DNA from: Spirochaetota bacterium
GTDB lineage: Bacteria > Spirochaetota > UBA4802 > UBA5550
DNA length: 48,994 nt
Direction of reading: 5' to 3'
Assembly (NCBI GenBank): GCA_016929135.1
Contig: JAFGJK010000109.1
Coordinates: 1 to 48,994, forward strand
Shown here: positions 15,463 to 22,082 of the stretch, one piece after another
How the letters are laid out: each line of letters starts with the position of its first letter
Position numbering within the stretch: the stretch's first letter is position 1
Notes under the pieces: model-generated
What the model was told of the DNA's origin: nothing
Database searches by the model: none
The model's input: the letters and a program-made list of their open reading frames with translations, nothing else
Translations under genes and position numbers: made by a program

Positions 15463-17283
15463 ATGCATAGCGGCTGCGGCAAGCGCATCCTTCTGGTGGA
15501 GGATGAGATCATTGTCGCTCAATCACAGAAGCTGATACTGGAGAGGGAGGGCTACCGGGTAGATCTCGCCTGCAGCGGGGAGGAGGCCATCGATATGATC
15601 GACGGCGGAGTCCGGGCGGACATGGTGCTGATGGATATCGACCTGGGGGAAGGGATGGACGGCACCGAGGCCGCGGCGATTATTCTGAAGGACCACGATA
15701 TCCCGGTGGTGTTTCTCTCCTCGCATACCGAAAAGGAGATCGTCGACAGGACCAGGAGAATCACGAATTACGGGTACATCGTGAAGGCCTCGGGGGATAC
15801 GGTTCTCTTCGCCAGCATAGACATGGCCTTCCGGCTTCACGACGCTGCCCGACGGCTGAAGGAGAGCGAGGTCCGCTACCGGCTCCTGGCGGACAATTCA
15901 GAGGACGTCATCTGGACCATGGACTTCAACGGCAGGTTCACCTACATAAGCCCGGCGGTTGAGCGGATGACCGGATGGACCCCTGAGGAGGCCATGGAGA
16001 TGAGGCTGGAAGACTACGTGCTCCCCCAGTACATTGTACCCCTCAGGAACTTGCTGGCGGAGGAACTGGCAAAACCGGTCGGCGATCGCGCGGAATCGAA
16101 GTCGATTGAGATACAGCAGTATGCGAAGGACGGCTCTGTTCTGGACGACGAGATCACCGTAACCTGGGTCCTTAACAAAAGGGGGGAGCCGGTGGGGCTC
16201 CAGGGGAGCAACCGGTACATAAACGACCGGAAGCGGGCCGAGGAGGCCCTCAGGAAATCGGAGGAATTCAACAGGAGGCTCGTCGAATCGTCCCCCGCAG
16301 GGATCATCTTCGTGGACGCCCGGGGGGTCATTCTCTTCGAGAACGAGGCTTCGAAGCGGATGATGGGGGTGCCCCAGGGGAAGCCCTCCCCGGTGGTGGG
16401 ACTCAACATACTGAAGATAAAACAGGTTGAGGAGACGGGAATCCTTCATACCATGCAGCGCGCGGCGGCCGGGGAGACCATCACGGGCCTGGAGTGCCAC
16501 TACCGCTCCCTCCTGGGAAAGGAGCTGGACGTGGAGGTGAGCGCGGCGCCGATTTTGGGGAGTGACGGCTCCGTCCAGGGGGGGATCGTCATGCTGAACG
16601 ATATCACCGAGAAGGTGACGGCCAGGGAGCAGATCAAGCAGATGCTGGCGGAGAAGGAGGTCCTCCTCAGGGAGATACACCACCGGGTCAAGAACAACAT
16701 GATCATCCTCACGAGCCTCCTGAGCATACAAGCGGAGTACGTTGATGATCCGAAGACCCGCGGGATCCTTCAGGAATGCAAGGACAGAATCAATACGATG
16801 CAGATCATCTACGACAGGCTCTACCGGACAAACGACCTGATCACGGTGGAGGTGCGACCGTACCTGGAATACCTGATCCAGACGCTTTTCACTGCCTATG
16901 CAACCGTTCCGGGAAAGATCGACCTGCGCATGGATATTGAGGATTTCACCATGGAGGTGAAACGCGCAATCCCCTGCGGCCTTATCATAAACGAGCTGAT
17001 CAGCAACGCCCTGAAGTACGCATTCCCGGGGGACAGGAGCGGCTGCATCTCCGTGTCGATGGAAATGGGGGAGGAAGACGGCACGCCAATGGATGGAGAC
17101 GGTGCGACGACGGGGAGGATCAGGCTCGTGATCGCGGACGACGGCGTGGGCCTTCCCCGCGACCTGGACCTGAACCACCTCTCCACCTTCGGTCTGCAGC
17201 TGGTGAGGATACAGGTGGACCAGCTGCGGGGGGCCGTGAGCATCCTGCGCGAGGGGGGAACCGCTTACGAGATACTCTTCTGA
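15463..17283 (+). CDS. Hybrid sensor: receiver-PAS-PAS-HisKA_2 histidine kinase
   Basis: Cytosolic two-component kinase of 606 residues. ATG 15463 is preferred over ATG 15427 because GGAGAGG lies at correct distance. The receiver domain is N-terminal (about 5-125): acidic pair Glu13-Asp14, phospho-acceptor Asp58 in LMDIDLGEGMDG, and later LSSHTEKE and VKASGD. Two PAS domains follow (about 140-260, with YRLLADNSEDVIWTMDFNG; and 265-390). The kinase core has LLREIHHRVKNNM (His406/407), the HisKA_2 signature, and an ATPase with LIINELISNALKYAF, ADDGVGLP and STFGLQLV. No membrane segment. The receiver-first order suggests input from another kinase; no output regulator lies nearby. Confidence 0.92.
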   Translation: MHSGCGKRILLVEDEIIVAQSQKLILEREGYRVDLACSGEEAIDMIDGGVRADMVLMDIDLGEGMDGTEAAAIILKDHDIPVVFLSSHTEKEIVDRTRRITNYGYIVKASGDTVLFASIDMAFRLHDAARRLKESEVRYRLLADNSEDVIWTMDFNGRFTYISPAVERMTGWTPEEAMEMRLEDYVLPQYIVPLRNLLAEELAKPVGDRAESKSIEIQQYAKDGSVLDDEITVTWVLNKRGEPVGLQGSNRYINDRKRAEEALRKSEEFNRRLVESSPAGIIFVDARGVILFENEASKRMMGVPQGKPSPVVGLNILKIKQVEETGILHTMQRAAAGETITGLECHYRSLLGKELDVEVSAAPILGSDGSVQGGIVMLNDITEKVTAREQIKQMLAEKEVLLREIHHRVKNNMIILTSLLSIQAEYVDDPKTRGILQECKDRINTMQIIYDRLYRTNDLITVEVRPYLEYLIQTLFTAYATVPGKIDLRMDIEDFTMEVKRAIPCGLIINELISNALKYAFPGDRSGCISVSMEMGEEDGTPMDGDGATTGRIRLVIADDGVGLPRDLDLNHLSTFGLQLVRIQVDQLRGAVSILREGGTAYEILF

Positions 17284-17313
17284 ACACCGTCAGATTTCCT
17301 GTGACGGTGAGCG

Positions 17314-17499
17314 TCATTGGATGGTCTTCGCAACCGCTCCGGTGGGGCATATATCAACGCAGAGGCCGCATTGCAGGCACCGCTCCTGCGCGATCACCGG
17401 GAGGCCGAAACCGGACTGGGAGATCGCATCGGCGGGACAGCGGGACACCAGCGGGCAGCGGTGGTTCTGCGGGCATCGATCCTTATGAATTGCAATCAT
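17314..17499 (-). CDS. Small 2x[4Fe-4S] ferredoxin-like protein
   Basis: Electron carrier of 61 residues. ATG 17499 is chosen because GGAGTCGGTGAT lies just upstream. Two cysteine clusters are visible: a non-standard CPQNHRCPLVSRCPADAI (spacing C-x5-C-x4-C-P) and a classical CLQCGLCVDICPTGAV. The first cluster lacks the usual CxxCxxC spacing, so it may bind a modified or labile cluster. Ferredoxins of this shape (starting MIAIxKDxCPQNHxCP) are found in anaerobes. A 29-residue membrane protein gene lies 141 bp upstream on the same strand, and they may share its promoter. Redox partner unknown. Confidence 0.85.
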   Translation of the reverse strand: MIAIHKDRCPQNHRCPLVSRCPADAISQSGFGLPVIAQERCLQCGLCVDICPTGAVAKTIQ

Positions 17500-17640
17500 A
17501 TCACCGACTCCATATGCTGACTCCCCCCGCATGCAACGTCATACTGGTATGACGGGCATTCGGGGGGAGCGGACCTTATGGCACTATGGGCGTTTCTTGT
17601 CATCCCTGTGTCTCTCTTCCAGAGAGCAGCTGGAATTGAG

Positions 17641-17730
17641 TCAGGTGGGGATGCCCAGTTTCGGCAGCACCCATTTCATCAACGCGAACCACAGTGCCAC
17701 GATTAAAATAAACCAGCCAATTTCCTTCAC
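17641..17730 (-). CDS. 29-residue single-helix membrane protein
   Basis: A very small gene supported by its signals. GTG 17730 is preceded by AAAGGAGCCGCCA, and the product runs MKEIGWFILIVALWFALMKW, then VLPKLGIPT. One membrane helix spans about residues 4-18, with Lys at both sides and a conserved-looking proline-ended tail. A near-consensus promoter lies 27 bp upstream. The frame ends in TGA with no overlap with other genes, and the ferredoxin gene follows downstream. Similar short 'MKxxxWFxxILALWF...PKxG' proteins occur as unannotated frames in other bacteria, as far as I recall. Function unknown; it may assist a membrane complex. Confidence 0.7.
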   Translation of the reverse strand: MKEIGWFILIVALWFALMKWVLPKLGIPT

Positions 17731-17756
17731 TGGCGGCTCCTTTAAAATTTATTTAA

Positions 17757-17785
17757 AATATACTAAAATTCTAAATATTTGTCAA
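17757..17785 (-). promoter_or_regulatory. Near-consensus promoter for the 29-residue membrane protein
   Basis: Minus strand TTGACA (17785-17780), 17-bp AT-rich spacer, TATATT (17762-17757). Transcription would begin near 17750, giving a ~20-nt leader with the GGAG RBS. One of the best promoter matches in the window. Confidence 0.75.
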
Positions 17786-17922
17786 CATCCGATCTCATTA
17801 ATATGATACGAATACCTGCATGATGGCACGGACAGTGGGTGTGCTGCCGGGGGTAGATGCGGCGGCAAAATTTCATGAAACACCGGATAATCTGTTGATT
17901 AAATCGGTGCGGGGAAGATGCT

Positions 17923-18258
17923 TTGACCATGGAGAGCGATGAGGATAGACAATGCCTCCGATGCGGTGCCTGCTGCCTGCCGGGGGTTTTCTCCCTCATG
18001 AGGGAGAGTGATATCCGCCGCTGGAAGGACCAGGGGAGGGATGATATCCTGCATATCGTGGCGCGATCGGAGCCCATATGGGCGGGAGACCATATGATCT
18101 CGGCACAGGGGAATGAGATGGGGCAGGGGTGCCCCTTCCTGGAGTTCCGGGACGGGATGCTGGCCTGTTCCATCTATGAGACGAGGCCGGAGGTCTGCAG
18201 GGAGTTCAAGCCAGGGTCTTCGAGGCTCTGCCGTCTCTTCAAGGGCTCAGGGGAGTAG
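17923..18258 (+). CDS. YkgJ-family cysteine cluster protein
   Basis: Small putative zinc- or iron-chelating protein of 111 residues (YkgJ/PF03692 type). The family pattern is clear: CLRCGACC near the N-terminus, then GCPFLEF, ACSIYETRPEVCREF and a late LCRLF. The eight or so cysteines would bind a metal or Fe-S cluster. TTG 17923 has GGGGA at ideal distance; ATG 17929 (MESDEDRQC) is an alternative with a looser fit. It stands alone, convergent with the lipoprotein gene at 18269. Exact role of the family is unproven. Confidence 0.88.
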   Translation: MTMESDEDRQCLRCGACCLPGVFSLMRESDIRRWKDQGRDDILHIVARSEPIWAGDHMISAQGNEMGQGCPFLEFRDGMLACSIYETRPEVCREFKPGSSRLCRLFKGSGE

Positions 18259-18268
18259 CCGCGGGGGG

Positions 18269-18760
18269 TCACTCGATATCGTACTGAAGGTCGATGCTTC
18301 CGCCCTCGGTGCTCACGAAGACCTTTGTGTCCACAAAGGATCCCTCCGCGGGATGCCGGTGAAGGGTGAGTATCAGCCCCTGCTTCCAGCAGGTGGAGAA
18401 GCCGAGCCTGGAGGTGAAAGACTTCACGTCCCGGACATGCAGCTGCTGGTTCATGAAGACGATCGCCACGTGCCGCCCCACATGGGATATGTAGATAAAC
18501 CCGTCCTTTTCCATGGTTTCGTAGAGGGCGGCGCTGGTGGGCCCGCTCCTGATGGCCATATCGGCGGCGAGCTCCCTGTACTCCTCGCTCTTCAGGCCCG
18601 GCCATCGTTTCATGGTATCGTAGAATCCGGGGAAGAGTCGCTCCCCGGAGATGGTCGGCACGTCGCTTCCTTTGTTCGGAATCGGGCAGGGGTCGCAGCG
18701 GTGCGTCGATGTGCAGGAGCAAGCGAGGGCTGTACAAAGTGCCGGGACGAGAGCCTTCAT
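18269..18760 (-). CDS. Lipoprotein of unknown function
   Basis: 163 residues. ATG 18760 (MKALVPALCTALACSCTS) is chosen over upstream starts because AGGGG precedes it and it creates a proper lipoprotein signal with Cys14 or Cys16 as the lipid site. The mature N-terminus is Cys- and Pro-rich (THRCDPCPIPNKG). The rest is a compact soluble domain: PGFYDTMKRWPGLKSEEYREL, ETMEKDGFIYISHVGRHVAIVFMNQQLHVRDVK and SFVDTKVFVSTEGGSIDLQYDIE, which looks like alternating beta strands. No family recognised. Nothing in the neighbours points to a pathway. Confidence 0.75.
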   Translation of the reverse strand: MKALVPALCTALACSCTSTHRCDPCPIPNKGSDVPTISGERLFPGFYDTMKRWPGLKSEEYRELAADMAIRSGPTSAALYETMEKDGFIYISHVGRHVAIVFMNQQLHVRDVKSFTSRLGFSTCWKQGLILTLHRHPAEGSFVDTKVFVSTEGGSIDLQYDIE

Positions 18761-18889
18761 GATGCTGCCCCTGAATCTGTATCCGGTGCGTGTATGTCGT
18801 TCCGCCGCCGATACCGCAGCAGGGCTTTTTCCTTTCACAGATTGATCACCTCGAATAAGCAATTGAATTGACCGTGACCCCGGGCATGT

Positions 18890-19333
18890 CTACCACTCTG
18901 CAAGGGATTCCACGATCTCCACGGCGTCCCTGACGAAGCGGGCGCAACGTGAGATGAAGAGGCCGCCTTCCCTGATCTTTTCCATGTCTTCATCGGTGTT
19001 TATATCGGCGCCTTGCAGCGGGATGCACCGCACCGTGCCGTGCAATTCCTCGAAGCGGCGAAGGAAAGCCTGGGCCTTGTCGTATCCCCTCTCCTTGGCT
19101 TCGTCCCCCTCGCCGATACCGCGACCGTACATCAGTCCCAGGTCCATGAGGGCGCCGGAGACGGCGCCGCAGGTCTCCTGTCTCCTGGCCATTCCGGCGC
19201 CGAAGGGAAAGGCAATCCTGAAGCAGCGGTCCTTCTCCACGCCGTGAAGCGGGCCGAAGACAGAGAGTACTGCCTGCGCACAATTTAATCCGTCTCTGAA
19301 TACACCATCCGCCTCTGTTGATTTCTCTGTCAT
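18890..19333 (-). CDS. C_GCAxxG_C_C family protein
   Basis: 147 residues (PF09719-type, putative redox-active protein). ATG 19333 has GAGGACAGC upstream and is preferred over a GTG ten codons earlier. Conserved motifs: DGLNCAQAVLSVFG, FPFGAGMARRQETCGAVSGALMDLGL (Gly-Ala-Gly and CGAVSGA core) and a C-terminal RCARFVRDAVEIV. The cysteines at the two core motifs are thought to form a redox or metal site. Members are common in anaerobes and often travel with metal or redox genes, but no partner is evident here. Confidence 0.9.
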   Translation of the reverse strand: MTEKSTEADGVFRDGLNCAQAVLSVFGPLHGVEKDRCFRIAFPFGAGMARRQETCGAVSGALMDLGLMYGRGIGEGDEAKERGYDKAQAFLRRFEELHGTVRCIPLQGADINTDEDMEKIREGGLFISRCARFVRDAVEIVESLAEW

Positions 19334-19433
19334 GGTGCTGTCCTCAATCTGGGATTGCTCCACCGGAGGGTTGTGCTGTCAAGCCGCATTTGTGCGTACG
19401 ATCACACACGGAAACACCATTACAGCGGCATCG

Positions 19434-19466
19434 CCGGCGGGCAGGATACGTCCTGCGCCCGGCCGG
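19434..19466 (-). terminator. Hairpin directly after the MerR gene
   Basis: GCAGGA/TCCTGC arms around a 4-nt loop (19441-19456), extended by CCGGC/GCCGG outer pairs, begin at the MerR stop codon. There is no T-run, so it may act as a Rho-assisted or weak terminator. Confidence 0.45.
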
Positions 19467-19871
19467 CTAGGGGTTCTTCAGCTTGTGCTCGATCCTGGCA
19501 TGGTATTCGGCGATCTCGTTCCTCAGGATTGTGAGGTCCGCGATGCGGTCGTCGAGCCGCAGCAGGTGGCCGTTCAGGAGCTCCAGGAGCCGCTTCAGCA
19601 CCTGCTCATTCGATTTCTGTATAGACCATATCGCCTCCAGCTCCTGCATCTCCGTGAGGGTGAGGCCCAGTATCTTCAGGCGCTTAATGAGCTTGAGTCT
19701 CCCCAAGTCGTTTTTCGTGTAGACCCGCTTCCCCCCCTCGATGCGGCGTACGGAATTGAGGAGGCCGATCTCTTCGTAATATCGGATGGTGCGCTGGCTC
19801 ATCTCCAGCTTTGTGGAGATTTCTCCAATGCTCAGAAAGTCCTTGTTGTCTTCGATCGCTGATTCGTACAT
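19467..19871 (-). CDS. MerR-family transcriptional regulator
   Basis: 134 residues. ATG 19871 has TGGAGCG upstream. The winged helix-turn-helix (about 13-80) reads FLSIGEISTKLEMSQRTIRY, YEEIGLLNSVRRIEGGKRVY and TKNDLGRLKLIKRLKILGLT. A long dimerisation coiled coil follows (about 85-134), ending EYHARIEHKLKNP. No Cys metal site, so it is not a classic heavy-metal sensor. It lies downstream of an acyl-CoA ligase on the same strand, separated by a terminator. Some MerR proteins (LiuR type) control acyl-CoA catabolism; this one may act on the palindrome before the ligase gene, which is inference. Confidence 0.9.
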   Translation of the reverse strand: MYESAIEDNKDFLSIGEISTKLEMSQRTIRYYEEIGLLNSVRRIEGGKRVYTKNDLGRLKLIKRLKILGLTLTEMQELEAIWSIQKSNEQVLKRLLELLNGHLLRLDDRIADLTILRNEIAEYHARIEHKLKNP

Positions 19872-19918
19872 TATTCGCTCCAGGGGACATGCTGAATCCG
19901 CTGCAAAAAAGGCAAGGT

Positions 19919-19958
19919 GAAAATGCGGCCGCCCGTGCGATGACGCGGGCGGCCGCAT
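19919..19958 (-). terminator. Terminator after the acyl-CoA ligase gene
   Basis: 13-bp inverted repeat (ATGCGGCCGCCCG 19923-19935 / CGGGCGGCCGCAT 19946-19958) with a 10-nt loop, then TTTT on the minus strand. It should reduce read-through into the MerR gene. Confidence 0.75.
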
Positions 19959-19964
19959 GATTCG

Positions 19965-21605
19965 TTACGATGCATACTTTGAGGAGAAGAGGTCCCGCAG
20001 TTTGTACTTCTGCACCTTCCCGCTGGCAGTCATCGGGTAGCTGGTCACGAATTCCCAGTATTTCGGGATCTTGTGACGGGCGATCTTACCCGTGCAGTAT
20101 TCCACGAACTCCTCAGCCGTGGCCTCGGTGCCGGCCTTCAGCTGAATGGCCGCCAGGACCTGTTCGCCGTATTTCTTGTCCGGTATGCCCACCACGTGCA
20201 CGTCGTTCACTTTCGGATGCTTGAAGAGGAACTCCTCTATCTCCCTCGGGTAGATATTCTCTCCGCCGCGGATAATCATATCCTTGATACGACCGGTCAC
20301 TTTGAAGTAGCCGTATTCGTTCACCTCTCCCAGGTCCCCCGTATGGAGCCATCCGTCGTTGTCGATGGCGTGTGCGGTGGCCTCGTCCATCTTGTAGTAG
20401 CCCTTCATGACGCACTCGCTTTTCGTGACGATCTCGCCCTGTGTGTTCGGGGGGAGCTCCTCGTTGGTCTCCGGGTCCACGATCCTTCCCTGGATGTCGG
20501 GGAGGAGTCTTCCCACGGTGGAGACCCTCAGGTCCACGGGGTCGTTCGTCCTGGTCATTGTCATGACCGGAGAGCTCTCGGTCTGGCCGAAGGCGATGAC
20601 CACATCAGGGCAGTGCATCTTTGTCCGCACATTGTTCATCGCCTCCACCGGGCAGGGGGCCCCGGCCATGATCCCGGTGCGGAGCGTCGACATGTTGTAG
20701 TTGTCGAACTCCGGGTGCGCCATGATGGCGATGAACATCGTGGGAACGCCGTTCACCGCGGTGCACTTCTCGGCATCGATGGTCTTGAGCGCCCAGAGGG
20801 GGTCGAAGGATTCCAGGATAACCATGGTGGATCCATGGTAGACGGAATTCAGCGTGCTCATGACGCAGCCGAAGCAGTGGAACAGGGGAACCTGGATAAG
20901 AAGCCTGTCCTTCTCGGTCATCCCCATGACGTCCCCCACCATGCGGGCATTGTTCACGATGTTGAAATGGGTGAGCATGACCCCCTTGGGGAATCCGGTG
21001 GTGCCCGAGGTGTACTGCATGTTAATGGTGTCGTGGATGTCTATGGATCGCTCCCTCTCGTCCAGCTCGGCGTCACTGATCCTCTCGGCGAGCTTCGCGA
21101 TCTCGTTGAAATGGTACATCCCGGGTGTGTATTCCCGCTTGCCGATGTACACGATGTTTTTCAGACCGGGCAGATTGTCCGACGAGGTCTTCCCCGGTTC
21201 GGAAAAATCGAGTCCCTTGATCACCTCGCGGGTGATGTTGTAAAAATTGGTGTCACGGTATTCCTCCATGATCACCAGCGTCGTGGTGTCCGACTGCTTG
21301 ACGATGTACTCCAGCTCATGGGATTTGTAGTTCGTGTTTACGGTCACAAGAACGCCGCCGATCATGCTGAGACCAAACTGCAGGTATACCCACTCCGGCA
21401 GATTGGTGGTCCATACGGACACATGATCCCCACGCTTCACCCCCAGGGCCATGAATCCTTTCGCAACGGTCCGGCAGGATTCATAGAGCTCCCGGTAGTT
21501 CTGGCGGAGACCAGTCTGCGGGTAGATCAGCGCTTCGTTCTCCGGATACCGCTCGACTGTGTCGCGGAGCATCTGACCGATCGTCTTTGTAACAAAATCC
21601 GACAT
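19965..21605 (-). CDS. AMP-forming acyl-CoA synthetase
   Basis: Activates a carboxylic acid to its CoA thioester via an acyl-AMP. 546 residues from ATG 21605. Motifs in order: the P-loop YTSGTTGFPKG (about 199-208), AFGQTESSPVMT, GWLHTGDLGEVNEYGYFKVT, GRIKDMIIRGGENIYPREIE (hinge), and the catalytic lysine near the end in TASGKVQKYKLRD. Sequence resembles medium/long-chain FadD-like ligases. It is monocistronic by the terminator behind it, with a remarkable palindrome in its promoter and a MerR gene downstream. Fatty-acid degradation is likely; the exact chain length cannot be judged. Confidence 0.92.
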   Translation of the reverse strand: MSDFVTKTIGQMLRDTVERYPENEALIYPQTGLRQNYRELYESCRTVAKGFMALGVKRGDHVSVWTTNLPEWVYLQFGLSMIGGVLVTVNTNYKSHELEYIVKQSDTTTLVIMEEYRDTNFYNITREVIKGLDFSEPGKTSSDNLPGLKNIVYIGKREYTPGMYHFNEIAKLAERISDAELDERERSIDIHDTINMQYTSGTTGFPKGVMLTHFNIVNNARMVGDVMGMTEKDRLLIQVPLFHCFGCVMSTLNSVYHGSTMVILESFDPLWALKTIDAEKCTAVNGVPTMFIAIMAHPEFDNYNMSTLRTGIMAGAPCPVEAMNNVRTKMHCPDVVIAFGQTESSPVMTMTRTNDPVDLRVSTVGRLLPDIQGRIVDPETNEELPPNTQGEIVTKSECVMKGYYKMDEATAHAIDNDGWLHTGDLGEVNEYGYFKVTGRIKDMIIRGGENIYPREIEEFLFKHPKVNDVHVVGIPDKKYGEQVLAAIQLKAGTEATAEEFVEYCTGKIARHKIPKYWEFVTSYPMTASGKVQKYKLRDLFSSKYAS

Positions 21606-21628
21606 AAACCGCCCCCTTCTCCTTGCGT

Positions 21629-21675
21629 ATAATACTTTTTTGTGGCGCCCTTTGCCACTTAACGTTAACTGGCAA
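21629..21675 (-). promoter_or_regulatory. Promoter and 24-bp near-perfect palindromic operator of the acyl-CoA ligase gene
   Basis: Positions 21652-21675 read TTGCCA-C-TTAACGTTAA-C-TGGCAA, self-complementary apart from one symmetric pair. On the minus strand a -10-like TATTAT (21634-21629) lies 17 bp from the palindrome's end, so the operator covers the -35 region. A bound dimeric protein would block or recruit polymerase. The AACGTT core recalls operators of acyl-CoA-responsive regulators, but a match to a named motif was not verified. Confidence 0.65.
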
Positions 21676-21701
21676 GGTATCCCAGGGGGCCGCAGTGTCA
21701 A

Positions 21702-22082
21702 GCAGGAATGATAAAAAAATGTATGTTTTTTATTAATACATACATTAAAAAATATACATTAAAATCGAGCGGTTTTATTATATAATATTATATAATATGA
21801 TCATACTGTATGACACAAATTGAAGGACTGCGGGGGCGCAGCCAACACCCCTCTCAGGGGAGAATTTCATATCACCTCGATGCACTGGAGATCGACTCGT
21901 CCCGGGGCAGAACCGGGATGATGGATCCTGCAGTTGCGTTGCGGTAAAAAGGTATTGAAATAAATCGAGGCCGTGTATTCGATTACCTTAAAGTAAAACA
22001 CACGGTGGAATCCCCCGGACTGGGGGAATGTAGGTCTGTGTACGTAAAACTTGAGGCTGGGATGCCGGTCCCGTAGCAACGA
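21702..22082. other. AT-rich divergent intergenic region with palindromes
   Basis: About 380 bp between the ligase and the large exported protein. It holds an inverted repeat ATGTATG/CATACAT near 21720-21745 and a perfect 18-bp AT palindrome TTATATAATATTATATAA (21778-21795). The strong AT bias contrasts with the flanks and could be a promoter/UP region or a protein-binding site. A 70-codon minus-strand frame at 21867-22079 is not convincing. Confidence 0.45.

Noticed and set aside
17531..17806. 91-codon plus-strand frame over the 29-residue gene
   Set aside because: No RBS; the minus-strand reading has a consensus promoter, RBS and hydrophobic helix.
20073..21632. 519-codon open frame antisense to the acyl-CoA ligase
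   Set aside because: It is rich in Val, Gly, His and Arg with no domain, and mirrors the ligase's GC-biased third positions; the ligase has every family motif.
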